A DNA stretch of 64,000 bases. Source: Spirosoma terrae. GTDB taxonomy: Bacteria > Bacteroidota > Bacteroidia > Cytophagales > Spirosomataceae. This document shows, in pieces, positions 43,434 through 52,313 of this stretch. Made by a program: the position numbers and the translations under genes. Location of the stretch: contig NZ_JAAFZH010000010.1 of NCBI RefSeq assembly GCF_010435915.1, positions 62,001 through 126,000 of the forward strand. The letters run 5' to 3'. Numbering within the stretch: the stretch's first letter is position 1; every line of letters begins with the position of its first letter. Under the pieces are notes generated by a model. It was not told the origin of the DNA. It saw only the letters and a list, made by a program, of their open reading frames with translations, and ran no database searches.

Positions 43434-43826
43434 ATGAAACAAACTGGTAACGGTAAACGGCAGAAAAATCAGGCAACTGTAATTGCAGGCAACATTGCCA
43501 ACGTAATGAATTGCTGGTGTCAGGCCGTAAGTACGTTTCATGCCATGTATGCTACCCTGGAGCTTGCCTGTCATCAAAGCCAGGACAAGTCAATTGAAGC
43601 TCCCTACCCGATTAATAAACCATATAATGCGCGCGTACTCGATTACGTACGAAACTCCGTTGTACAGGAATTAGAAATGTTGTGTATCGATATAGATGAA
43701 CCTCAGCACCACGAGTCAGAAAAAGAGCTGATTGAACATCTTCAGGCACACACATGGCGATTGCAAAAACATATCGATCGCATACAGTGGGCCCTTAGTA
43801 TCAGTGGCATTAGCATAAGTCGTTAG
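43434..43826 (+). CDS. Hypothetical protein
   Basis: 130 aa, soluble and helical. Contains Cys and His in pairs (NCWCQAV, LACHQSQ, a HH in EPQHHESEKE) and a C-terminal long helix (ELIEHLQAHTWRLQKHIDRI). No family recognised. It is tail-to-tail with the orphan sigma factor gene, overlapping by four bases. Confidence 0.55.
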   Translation: MKQTGNGKRQKNQATVIAGNIANVMNCWCQAVSTFHAMYATLELACHQSQDKSIEAPYPINKPYNARVLDYVRNSVVQELEMLCIDIDEPQHHESEKELIEHLQAHTWRLQKHIDRIQWALSISGISISR

Positions 43827-44398
43827 CCGCCAGGCCTATTCTGGTACAACCCTGCGATTTTATCCCGCACTCGTTTCAAACGCATTTTAACGGCACTTTC
43901 AGAAAGCTGATATTGCTCGCTTAGCTGCTTAATCGTTAAATTTTGCTCGTATTTAAGTCGTAAGAGTTGCACTTCTGGCTGCGACAGCTCCTTCGTTACT
44001 TCTTCCAGGAAAAGCAGCTTTGCCTCTAGTAACCTGGGTTCATGTTCGTCAATTGCCAGAGCAAGAACCTCATCGGGCAATCGCTCCAATGGCAATCGCT
44101 TTTTGAGTTGCAACTGATCCAGGCAATAATTATGGGTTATGGCGTATAGCCAGGTCGAAAAACTGGATTGATTCTGAAAGCTATGCAACTTTGTGAACGC
44201 CTTCAGAAAAATATCCTGTGTGTAATCCTGAGCTGCGTCAAAGTCTTTTGTCATGGAAAGGCATTTTTTGTACACCTTCCGGACGTATTTTTTATATAGG
44301 GTGTCGAACGTAACGGTTGATGATGCTTTTAGACTGTCGTCACCCGATAAACTATGTTTAATCATAAACAGCTGGTGATCTGATGAGTACATAACCAA
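43823..44398 (-). CDS. ECF-type RNA polymerase sigma factor
   Basis: 191 aa. Region 2 (FDTLYKKYVRKVYKKCLSMT, DAAQDYTQDIFLKAF) and region 4 (LSQPEVQLLRLKYEQ, QLSEQYQLSESAVKMRLKRV) are both intact. ECF factors in this phylum guide transcription of stress or uptake genes. Here no anti-sigma factor, FecR or TonB receptor is adjacent, so its control and targets are unknown. A perfect 25-bp inverted repeat lies 130-187 bases upstream of the start. A start at MIKHSL within the frame is also possible, since the first 11 residues are poorly conserved in the family. Confidence 0.9.
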   Translation of the reverse strand: MVMYSSDHQLFMIKHSLSGDDSLKASSTVTFDTLYKKYVRKVYKKCLSMTKDFDAAQDYTQDIFLKAFTKLHSFQNQSSFSTWLYAITHNYCLDQLQLKKRLPLERLPDEVLALAIDEHEPRLLEAKLLFLEEVTKELSQPEVQLLRLKYEQNLTIKQLSEQYQLSESAVKMRLKRVRDKIAGLYQNRPGG

Positions 44399-44737
44399 CA
44401 GGTATTATCACTAAGCTGTTTTAATAATCCATAAGTACCTTTATCTAGCAGGCGGGTACGTTATGATAAAAATAAGTGACTATACAAAAGCAAAAATTAA
44501 CCTATATAAATATTTACGTTATTTTTCTTGCATCGTGAGCGTGTTTTGTTTAGGAAATAGTAAACAAAACACGCTCACGATGCAACTGAATATTTATTAA
44601 AAGGTGTTACTTTAACAAAATCCGAATAAACAAAAGTTATACAGCGGTAACCAAATAATACTCTTCTCCGCCCGTTAAAATAGGTTTGTTGGGTCAGCTT
44701 ACCGTCAACCTCCCCTCTTGTTACCGGCAACTTTTTA
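44399..44737. other. Intergenic region carrying a perfect palindrome
   Basis: 339 bases between two leftward genes. AT-rich on the sigma-factor side. Its one striking element is the inverted repeat at 44528-44585, described separately. No coding frame is convincing and no typical terminator (stem plus T run) is seen after the endonuclease-type gene. Confidence 0.5.
44528..44585. repeat. Perfect 25-bp inverted repeat with 8-base loop
   Basis: The arm 44528-44552 begins TTGCATCGTGAGCGTG and ends TTTGTTTA; the arm 44561-44585 is its exact reverse complement; the loop is GGAAATAG. Neither strand has a T run directly after the stem, so it is not an ordinary intrinsic terminator. It lies upstream of the orphan ECF sigma gene. 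Confidence 0.9.
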
Positions 44738-45544
44738 TTACGGTACAGTCAATTCTGCTACAACCGGCAAATGGTCGGATGCATATTGTTCGTCGATAAC
44801 CCGAGTCGTTTGGCTTTTAAAACCCCGGTCTGGCCTAAACAAAATGAAATCGATAGCCCGATTTGGATTGACAACCGGGATCGTTGGCTTACAGTCCTGG
44901 CAACTTCTCGAAAAATGCTGGCCCAGGAAACGCATAACTTGACTGTCCATCAGGGCATTAAAATCACCACCAAGAATCATGGGTAGTTTCGTTTCGCCAA
45001 AATGCTTCACAATTAACTCGGCCTGGCTGATCCGATTCTGTTCTTTCAAATCCAGATGGGTGCTGGCAAAAACGATCTTTTTCCCTTTCGCAACCTCCAC
45101 CGTAATAGCCGCTATGGTCCTTACCTCACCACCAATAGCGGGATCGATTGGCAAAATAAACCGGGTAGAATCGAGAATCGGGAACCGCGATAATACGGCC
45201 ACACCATAGTCTCCCCCCTGGTGGTCGATAGCTTTCGAAAAAAAGAAATGCATACCAGTCTGTTTGGCCAGTTCTTTTGCCTGGTTAATGCCTTTGCCCG
45301 ATCGCTCGGTGTTTACATCAACCTCTTGTAAAGCCACCAGATCAGGATTTTCTTTAGTTATGACCCTGGCAATAGCATCGATCTCAATTCGAGTACCAGC
45401 CGATGGTGGGTTGCAATGGTGAATATTGTACGTCATCACCCGGATCGTATTTTTCCTGGCCGGTGGATTCGTCAATCCATACGCTACGTTGCCGATCAGT
45501 TCCACTATAAGGAGTGCGGCTAAAAGGTACCAACTTCTTCTCAT
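44738..45544 (-). CDS. Exported endonuclease/exonuclease/phosphatase family protein
   Basis: 268 aa from ATG at 45544, which gives a signal peptide (RRSWYLLAALLIVELIGNVA). EEP-fold motifs are complete: RVMTYNIHH, DLVALQEVDV with the metal-binding Glu, STHLD, LGGDFNALMD and ASDHLPV with the catalytic His. The fold covers DNases, sphingomyelinases and phosphoinositide phosphatases; the signal peptide and location behind a metallophosphatase and SusC/SusD argue for hydrolysis of an extracellular phosphodiester or phosphate ester. Last gene of the leftward module, 54 bases after the phosphatase stop. Confidence 0.85.
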   Translation of the reverse strand: MRRSWYLLAALLIVELIGNVAYGLTNPPARKNTIRVMTYNIHHCNPPSAGTRIEIDAIARVITKENPDLVALQEVDVNTERSGKGINQAKELAKQTGMHFFFSKAIDHQGGDYGVAVLSRFPILDSTRFILPIDPAIGGEVRTIAAITVEVAKGKKIVFASTHLDLKEQNRISQAELIVKHFGETKLPMILGGDFNALMDSQVMRFLGQHFSRSCQDCKPTIPVVNPNRAIDFILFRPDRGFKSQTTRVIDEQYASDHLPVVAELTVP

Positions 45545-45598
45545 ACGTTCACTAAAAGGGCAGAACCCCAAAGAGGATTCTACCCGTGTTTCTATTAA

Positions 45599-46825
45599 TC
45601 AGGTTCTCGACTTTTTAGGAATTGTGTATTTCCCCACGACTTCGCCATCGTCCCGTATCATTTTCAGATTCAGCTCTTTCGACGTAGCGTGAAGTTTGAT
45701 CAGGGTACGATTGCCCTCCAGTGGCCCACCACCAATCACAATTGGATAATTATGGCTGCTATCGGGATCGTAAGTCCCGTACCGATGCGTATGACCTGAA
45801 ATCTGAAGATCAATTTTTGCCTTATTCAACAACGGGCCAAATTGTTCGCGACAATGCAACGTACCGTGCCAGTCGCCGGAGTGGTAGGGCGAAATATGAA
45901 TTAGTACGATTCGGAAAGCCGCTTTTTTAAATTCTGGACTGTCAATTTCTTTTTCCAGCCATTTTTTCTGCGTTTCCCGATACCGATCAAACGCCGACAA
46001 TCCACCGTATTCAACGCTATCGTCGGTTTTGTCCTCACCCGAATCCAGAATAACAAACCGAACGGGACCACGCGTAAAGGCGTAATAGTAGTTGGCTTCA
46101 GGATACCTGAAATAAGCCGGAAGATGCCGGGAAAAGCTGCCCCGACACTCATGGTTACCCTGCGTTAGAATAAACGGAAATTCGGTAGCAAAAATATCGA
46201 CCGAGGGCTTGATCAGGTGATCAACTACCTGCTTTTCTTCCGTCACCCAATCGAAGCAATCACCGTTGAAGACGACAAAATCGTAGTCGCGCTTATTGCC
46301 CGTATAGCCATGCCGATAAAGCAATTGAGGAATAATTTGTGGCCGGTCATGAATATCGTTGAACACGACCATCTTAAACTCATCCTCGTTCTCCGCTGGC
46401 GTTTTAAAGCCATACATCGGACTGCTGATCGTCTCCCCAAATTCCACCTTCGATCCCTTGTAGCCCAATACCTCCGTTGACACAATTTTGTACTTATGCT
46501 CAGTACCGGGTGTCAGACCAGTGAGTGTGATTTTGTTGATCCGGTTGTTGGCCTCGATTAACCCGTTATTATAACCAAACTCACGTTTGCTGGTATGTGC
46601 GCCAGCACCGTATTCAACCCAGCTAAAGCAGTTTTTATGCGTAAGCCACATGATGGTCACCTCGTGTGTACCCATATTTTGCAGGTAAGGACCGACTACA
46701 AAATGGTTTTTCTCCTCCGCCGGAGCAGCCCTAAAATCAGTAGCCAACGTAGCAGTTCCGGGCAGCACACTCAGCGCGCCAATCTGCGACATTTTTTCAA
46801 GAAACGATCGTCTGTCAGAAAGCAT
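45599..46825 (-). CDS. Tat-exported calcineurin-like metallophosphatase
   Basis: 408 aa from ATG at 46825; this start places a twin-arginine motif (SDRRSFLEKM) right at the N-terminus, followed by a hydrophobic stretch. Residues ~30-125 form a fibronectin-like domain of the purple acid phosphatase type (TGLTPGTEHKYKI). The metallophosphatase core shows VVFNDIHD, FNGDCFDW, QGNHEC, LIHISPYH and SGHTHRYG, that is, all metal ligands. A periplasmic phosphomonoesterase or diesterase acting on the substrate imported or captured by the neighbouring SusC/SusD is likely. An intergenic hairpin separates it from susD. Confidence 0.88.
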   Translation of the reverse strand: MLSDRRSFLEKMSQIGALSVLPGTATLATDFRAAPAEEKNHFVVGPYLQNMGTHEVTIMWLTHKNCFSWVEYGAGAHTSKREFGYNNGLIEANNRINKITLTGLTPGTEHKYKIVSTEVLGYKGSKVEFGETISSPMYGFKTPAENEDEFKMVVFNDIHDRPQIIPQLLYRHGYTGNKRDYDFVVFNGDCFDWVTEEKQVVDHLIKPSVDIFATEFPFILTQGNHECRGSFSRHLPAYFRYPEANYYYAFTRGPVRFVILDSGEDKTDDSVEYGGLSAFDRYRETQKKWLEKEIDSPEFKKAAFRIVLIHISPYHSGDWHGTLHCREQFGPLLNKAKIDLQISGHTHRYGTYDPDSSHNYPIVIGGGPLEGNRTLIKLHATSKELNLKMIRDDGEVVGKYTIPKKSRT

Positions 46826-46859
46826 AGTCAGGGAAAGATAACGTAGCAAATCGCTCATG

Positions 46860-46913
46860 CTTCGAGTTGATACCGATGCCCGTCCACAACGTAGCAACGG
46901 CATCAACTCGAAG
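46860..46913 (-). terminator. Intergenic hairpin between susD and phosphatase gene
   Basis: CTTCGAGTTGAT (46860-46871) and ATCAACTCGAAG (46902-46913) are perfect 12-base complements around a 30-base loop that can extend the stem by further GC pairs. No T run follows. It lies in the 114-base space between two genes of one operon and probably stabilises or attenuates the transcript, giving more SusC/SusD than hydrolase mRNA. Confidence 0.55.
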
Positions 46914-46939
46914 GCTAAAAGCGACAACTGTTCTTCTAT

Positions 46940-48670
46940 TTACTCCCAGTTTGGGTTTTGCGTCAAGTTAGTATTCAGCAGTCGCTCCTGGGTTGGGATG
47001 GGATATAGGTAATCGCGGGTTTCGTTAAATTTCTTGGTGATATGCCCATTGACGACGATATTCCCCCCTTTATTCCCGTTTTCAAGCAAAATTTCGCTGC
47101 CCAATTTCAGCAGTTGAGCACCCGATACGTTCGGTTTCGTGCCTTCGTAAATTACCAGATCGACCTTACCATTTTTGTCCAGATCATAGCTACCGGGGCC
47201 AGGAAAATACATACCCTTATAGGTTTTGGTTAACAGCTGCCCTTCTTTCCAGCGAATAATATCGTCCCAACGGAAGAAGTTTTCCATCACCAGTTCAACG
47301 CGTCTCTCCCGGCGAATCTCCAGAATAATCCCAACATTGTTGCCAGTCAGTTGGGTGTATTGCTGCGCCTGATAGGGATCGGGTTGCGCATTGGCGGTTG
47401 TCATGTTGATATTCGGCATACCTACCCGGTCACGGATGGGCTTGATCGACCGATCCAGATCGGCCTGGGTCAACGTACCGCGTTCGGCTTTAGCTTCCGC
47501 GTAATTCAGCAACACTTCGGCATACCGGAAAATGGGCATATCAGTAATGTCCTTGTTAAACGTATCCCACTTCGGAGCCGATACGAATTTGATTAGCTGA
47601 TAGCCGGTTACCGTAGCGCCAAATTCAGGAACCAAGGGCGTCGATTCACCGATACGTGTATAACCCGGCGTACGGATAGTTTGCGCCAATCGGGGATCAC
47701 GGTTTTGAACCTCTTCGGCAAACTGCATGGTGTCGTAGCCTTTTACGTCCGTGAACCGCGATCCATCGGCCATCAGGTAGCTGTTTACCAGCTTTTTCTC
47801 AAGGCCTGGCTTTCCGTAGGATGCGGTCATGGTGTAATAGTTCAGGTTATGATACACCTGTAATTCGTCGCTGAAGTCGCGCGCCAGGATCACTTCACTA
47901 GGGATGGCATTGTCGGACGAAAACAACTTCATATAAGCCGTTTTGGGCGTATCGGTATAGATCGTATAGCCGCTGTTTTTCATCAATTCATCCGAAGCCG
48001 CAATACTCTCATCCAGAAATTTGTCGGCATTGGGCAGGCTGAACTCTTTATGATATTTCCGGAATGTGCCTTCGTATAAACCAATTCGGGATTTCAACGC
48101 CAGCGCCGTCCATTTCGTTACGGTACTTACCTGCCGCGATGCATCCAGATTGTCAATGGCGTAATTGATATCGGCCATTACGGAGTCCATTACCACCGTA
48201 CGGGGATCGCGCGCTTTGGTGAGCATTTCCTGATCCATGACCTCAATTGGTTTTGAATACCATGGAACATCACCAAACCGCTTCACCATCCCAAAGTAGA
48301 AATACGCCCGAAAAAAACGAGCCAGCCCATTATACCTCGCTACGGCTTTCGTATCGGGGCATTTATACGAATTCTCCAGAAAATAGTTGATGTTACGTAG
48401 CGTTCCCCAACTCCAGCCGCCACCACTGGTTGGCACAATACGCGTGCCCTGCAACTCATCGCGGAGGCTGTTTTTCACTACGTTGTCGACATCTTCGTTA
48501 TACACGTCTTCGGCCGAAGGCAACGCATTGTAAAATGAATTGGTATACAAAAGCAGATCGTTCTCCGTCTTGAAAAACGTTTCGGGCGAAATGGCGTCCA
48601 GCGGCAATAAATTCATATCGCACGACACCAGAGCCAATGCCAGGGTTATGATACTGAGTAGTTTTTTCAT
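46940..48670 (-). CDS. susD: SusD-family outer-membrane lipoprotein
   Basis: 576 aa. Lipoprotein signal with lipobox (LALALVSC, Cys18). SusD-like N-terminal region (FFKTENDLLLYTNSFYNALP), TPR-like helices with ARFFRAYFYFGMVKRFGDVP, and the conserved C-terminal RYAEVLLNYAEAKAERG and EIRRERRVELVMENFFRWDD. It forms the substrate-binding lid over the SusC barrel encoded 22 bases upstream. Ligand unknown; the downstream phosphatase and phosphodiesterase-type enzymes suggest a phosphorylated molecule. Confidence 0.92.
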   Translation of the reverse strand: MKKLLSIITLALALVSCDMNLLPLDAISPETFFKTENDLLLYTNSFYNALPSAEDVYNEDVDNVVKNSLRDELQGTRIVPTSGGGWSWGTLRNINYFLENSYKCPDTKAVARYNGLARFFRAYFYFGMVKRFGDVPWYSKPIEVMDQEMLTKARDPRTVVMDSVMADINYAIDNLDASRQVSTVTKWTALALKSRIGLYEGTFRKYHKEFSLPNADKFLDESIAASDELMKNSGYTIYTDTPKTAYMKLFSSDNAIPSEVILARDFSDELQVYHNLNYYTMTASYGKPGLEKKLVNSYLMADGSRFTDVKGYDTMQFAEEVQNRDPRLAQTIRTPGYTRIGESTPLVPEFGATVTGYQLIKFVSAPKWDTFNKDITDMPIFRYAEVLLNYAEAKAERGTLTQADLDRSIKPIRDRVGMPNINMTTANAQPDPYQAQQYTQLTGNNVGIILEIRRERRVELVMENFFRWDDIIRWKEGQLLTKTYKGMYFPGPGSYDLDKNGKVDLVIYEGTKPNVSGAQLLKLGSEILLENGNKGGNIVVNGHITKKFNETRDYLYPIPTQERLLNTNLTQNPNWE

Positions 48671-48691
48671 CTCGTTACGTGATAAAGCGTT

Positions 48692-51600
48692 TTAGAACGT
48701 GATGTTCAGACCAGCAGAAAATGTTTTGGAAAGTGGGTAAGTGCGCCCGTTGGTACCATCGCCATCCAGTTGCTCGGGGTCGATGTATTTGGTTCTCAAT
48801 GGCGTATAGGTCAGTAAGTTTTCGCCACTCATGTAAATCCGGGCTCTGGCAATCCGCACTTTTTTCGTCAACGATTCCGGTACGGTGTAGCCAAGCACTA
48901 CGTTCTTCAGCCGCAGATAACCCACATTCTGGATATACCGATCATTGGCATCGCGTAAGTCGCCCCCGTCGTTGAGAGCCGTATAGCCACGTAGCACGGG
49001 AAAATAGGCATCTGTATTCTGCGGTGTCCAGACATCGTCCTCAAATTTTTCCGGAATAAAGGAGTAGTAAGGCCGAGAGTATGGTCCCCAGAATTTATCC
49101 GCATTGTTGCCTGGATACCAGTTTTTACGAAGAATTCCCTGAGCCAGCAGCGAAAAGTCGAAGCCACTCCACGAAGCCCCCAGGTTAATACCGTAGCGAT
49201 AACGCGCCCGGTCGTTACCGATTATTTTCAAATCACCGTGGTTGGCCAGCGTGTTGGCCCCTTTGTCGATTTTACCATTGCCATCCAGATCAATAAACTT
49301 CAGATCACCGGCCTGTAGCTTGCTCCAATCGCCCGGCGCGCTGAGTCGCTGTTTGTTCACAAACGTCTGATCGACGGTGTAGCTTTGCGCTTCTTCGTTT
49401 GACTTGAAAAAGCCGTCAATGGAATAGCCCCAGATTTCGCCAATGGTTTTGCCTTCGTAATGGCTCGACAAAATCTTGTTCGGGTTGTCGTATTTGGTAA
49501 TGACCGATTTGGAATCCGACAAAATGAACGAGACGTTGTAAGCCAGTGGTTTTCCGGCTACCTTCAACTGATCACGCCAGGCCAGCGCCAATTCAAAGCC
49601 TTTGGTCTGGAGGTTACCGGCATTCTGGGTTGGAACGGTAGCGCCATAAACCGCAGGCAATACCTGACCCGGAATCAGCATATCCGTCGTATTCCGAATG
49701 TAGGCATCGACCGTCAGATTCAATCGATTTTTCAGAAAGTCGGCATCCAGACCCAGGTTCGACGTAGTGGCTTTTTCCCAGGTCAGATCGGGTGAAATCG
49801 GGTTCGGACTGTTTACGTACGTCAATTTTTGACCGCCATTAATCCAGGTCGATTGCGCCGTTGGCATGATCGGTACGTATGGATAATAGTTGGACGAAGT
49901 CGTGTTGTAAGGAACTTGGTTGGTACCAGGAGGCAGTTGGTTCCCCAACGTACCATATGACGCTCTGATTTTCAGATTATTCACTACGTTACGGGCACTC
50001 CCGAAAAAGTCTTCTTCGCTAATACGCCACGCCCCCGAGAACGACGGAAAGAAACCAAACCGACGGCCTTTGCCAAAGCGCGATGTGCCATCGTAGCGAC
50101 CATTGACTTCCAGCAGGTATTTACCGGCATAATCATAGTTAGCCCGGAAGAAGGCACCGAATAACGCATACTGAAATGAATCGCCACCCGAGAGTTGCTC
50201 ACCCGTTCCCAGGTTCAGGTCGTTCAGACTTTCCGAAAGCAGGTTTTTACGGGCACCGAATAAACGCTGGTGTTTCCGGGTTTCGTAGTTCATCCCTGCC
50301 GTTGCGCTGAAGTAATGTTTGCCGAGCGTCTGGTTATAGGACGAATAGATATTGACAGAGGTCAGCGGATCGAACCAAAACGTACGTTTATACTGGTCAG
50401 TATTGTAGTTCGGAACGGTGGTCAGAATACCCGGCTGAATCGAATACTGCGCTACGGCCGAGCGGTACCAGTCGTCGGCGATGTAGAACGAATAGGAATG
50501 ATTGGCAACCAGATTCCAGTTTTTCGTGAAGTCGATGGTCAACGAGTTAATCGTCGTTAGCTCGTGCACTTTTTTCTCACCACCCGCTACACCTTTCAGC
50601 AGATTGGCAAATAGCCCATCGCCAATGGAGTAATTGTTTTTCAGCGTATTATACGTAGCTGTACCATCCGGATTCAGGGGAGCATACGCGGGTAACGCGT
50701 GGACGGTTATCGCCGTAAAGTTGGCATTGGCACCGCCTTCCAGTCCCGGATATTTATAGTTAGAATCGAAATACTGCGTGTTGTTGCTGACTTTCAACCA
50801 GGGCGTCAGTTGAGCATTGATCTTCGAACGTAGCGTGTAGGACGTAAACTTGTCGGTATTCATCCGCATGATTCCCTCCTTCTCGTAGACCGACCCCGAC
50901 AGAAAATAATTGACCTTATCGGTTCCGCCCGACAAATTCAGATTGTGTTGCCGCGACGGCTGCGAACTATTGAAAATTGTATTCCACCAGTCGTAATTAC
51001 CGTAGTAGTTGTAAATGTCTTTCCCGTTTACGTTTTTAACCACTGTCCAGGGCCGGGCCGGATTCTCCACTTTATCGTACCGACGAGCTTCCAGTTCCTT
51101 GTAATCGTCTTCCGAATAGCGCGTGTACGTATTACCGGTAGCCCGTAAAAATGCCTCATCGTTTAAACGCGTATGTTCATAGCCATTGGTCAGGAAGTTC
51201 GTGCTCACCGTTGGTGTTGCCCAGCCAAAGTTGTTACTATAGGCGATAGTCGTCTTGCCATTTTTCGCCGTTTTGGTAGTCACCAGCACAACGCCAAACG
51301 CACCGCGCGCACCATAGATCGCCGAAGCAGCCGCATCTTTCAGCACCGAAACACTCTCTACGTCGGCTGGATTGATCCGGTTAATATCGCCCGGCACGCC
51401 GTCAATCAGCACCAATGGACCGCCCCCATTGATCGACGTTTCGCCCCGAACGTTCAGGTTTCCGCCCTGACCCGGCTGGCCGGTCGTAAACGTAATGTTC
51501 AGGTTAGGAATCATGCCCTGAAGAATCTGCGACATGTTGTTCAGCGGGCGGTTCTCCAGATCTTTAGCCTGCACCTGCGAAATGGCTCCCGTCAGGTTCA

Positions 51601-52279
51601 CTTTTTTCTGCGTCCCGTACCCAACCACAACCACCTCATTTAACGAACTTTGCGACTCTTTCAACGCTACGTTTGCGGTTGTCTGATTACTGCTTATGGG
51701 CACTTCCATCGGTTCATAGCCGATAAACGAAAACGACAATACGACGTCTCCACCCGTATCCGGAATCGTCAGCGAATAACGTCCGCTGGCATCAGTCGAC
51801 GTACCACGCGTCGTTCCTTTCACCACAATACTCACGCCCGGCAACGGCTGGCTACTGGCAAAATCTTTTACGACACCCGACAAAATGCGATTGGGTTGTT
51901 CAAAAACGACGGGCGTATTTATCTGAAAAGCAGGCACCGAAATCAGGCTGCTTTGCGAGTCCATTCGTTTGAGAATAATCTGACCATTTACGACCTCCCA
52001 CGATACGTCTAATGAACCAAACAGTCGTTTCAGCACACTGGCCAGTTTTTCATTGCGGGCACTGATGGAAATCCGCTTATCGGCACCGATAACGCGCGGA
52101 CTATACACAAAGTGCACATCGACCGTTTTTTCCAGTTGCTGCAGGACGGAACGTACCGTCTCTCTTTCGACCGTTATCGACACGGGTCGACTCATGAGTT
52201 CCTGAGCCGCAATAGGCAAAGCTCGCACTAGACTACCACTCAGCAGGATGCTGAGCAATAGCGAAAATAAACGTTTCAT
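48692..52279 (-). CDS. susC: SusC-family TonB-dependent transporter with STN signalling domain
   Basis: 1195 aa from ATG at 52279, giving a signal peptide (RLFSLLLSILLSGSLVRALP). Order of domains: STN (~residues 35-105, SVRSVLQQLEKT-type helices), carboxypeptidase-like beta sandwich (LSGVVKDFASSQPLPGVSIV), TonB box and plug (EVVVVGYGTQKKVNLTGAIS; PLVLIDGVPGDINRINPADV), then the 22-strand barrel. Imports a large ligand across the outer membrane with TonB energy. The STN domain, absent from the second SusC of this window, is the part that talks to a FecR anti-sigma factor, and a FecR/sigma pair lies directly upstream. Confidence 0.95.
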   Translation of the reverse strand: MKRLFSLLLSILLSGSLVRALPIAAQELMSRPVSITVERETVRSVLQQLEKTVDVHFVYSPRVIGADKRISISARNEKLASVLKRLFGSLDVSWEVVNGQIILKRMDSQSSLISVPAFQINTPVVFEQPNRILSGVVKDFASSQPLPGVSIVVKGTTRGTSTDASGRYSLTIPDTGGDVVLSFSFIGYEPMEVPISSNQTTANVALKESQSSLNEVVVVGYGTQKKVNLTGAISQVQAKDLENRPLNNMSQILQGMIPNLNITFTTGQPGQGGNLNVRGETSINGGGPLVLIDGVPGDINRINPADVESVSVLKDAAASAIYGARGAFGVVLVTTKTAKNGKTTIAYSNNFGWATPTVSTNFLTNGYEHTRLNDEAFLRATGNTYTRYSEDDYKELEARRYDKVENPARPWTVVKNVNGKDIYNYYGNYDWWNTIFNSSQPSRQHNLNLSGGTDKVNYFLSGSVYEKEGIMRMNTDKFTSYTLRSKINAQLTPWLKVSNNTQYFDSNYKYPGLEGGANANFTAITVHALPAYAPLNPDGTATYNTLKNNYSIGDGLFANLLKGVAGGEKKVHELTTINSLTIDFTKNWNLVANHSYSFYIADDWYRSAVAQYSIQPGILTTVPNYNTDQYKRTFWFDPLTSVNIYSSYNQTLGKHYFSATAGMNYETRKHQRLFGARKNLLSESLNDLNLGTGEQLSGGDSFQYALFGAFFRANYDYAGKYLLEVNGRYDGTSRFGKGRRFGFFPSFSGAWRISEEDFFGSARNVVNNLKIRASYGTLGNQLPPGTNQVPYNTTSSNYYPYVPIMPTAQSTWINGGQKLTYVNSPNPISPDLTWEKATTSNLGLDADFLKNRLNLTVDAYIRNTTDMLIPGQVLPAVYGATVPTQNAGNLQTKGFELALAWRDQLKVAGKPLAYNVSFILSDSKSVITKYDNPNKILSSHYEGKTIGEIWGYSIDGFFKSNEEAQSYTVDQTFVNKQRLSAPGDWSKLQAGDLKFIDLDGNGKIDKGANTLANHGDLKIIGNDRARYRYGINLGASWSGFDFSLLAQGILRKNWYPGNNADKFWGPYSRPYYSFIPEKFEDDVWTPQNTDAYFPVLRGYTALNDGGDLRDANDRYIQNVGYLRLKNVVLGYTVPESLTKKVRIARARIYMSGENLLTYTPLRTKYIDPEQLDGDGTNGRTYPLSKTFSAGLNITF

Positions 52280-52313
52280 AAAGTATAACAGGTTGTAAGT
52301 AAGTAGTTTGATT

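Noticed and set aside
44528-44585. Interpretation of the perfect palindrome as a plain intrinsic terminator
   Set aside because: Neither strand has a T run following the stem, and it lies about 150 bases beyond the upstream stop.
51173-52012. Two long plus-strand frames opposite the first SusC gene
   Set aside because: Arg/His/Gln-rich antisense frames with no start context or domain; the SusC frame is unmistakable.
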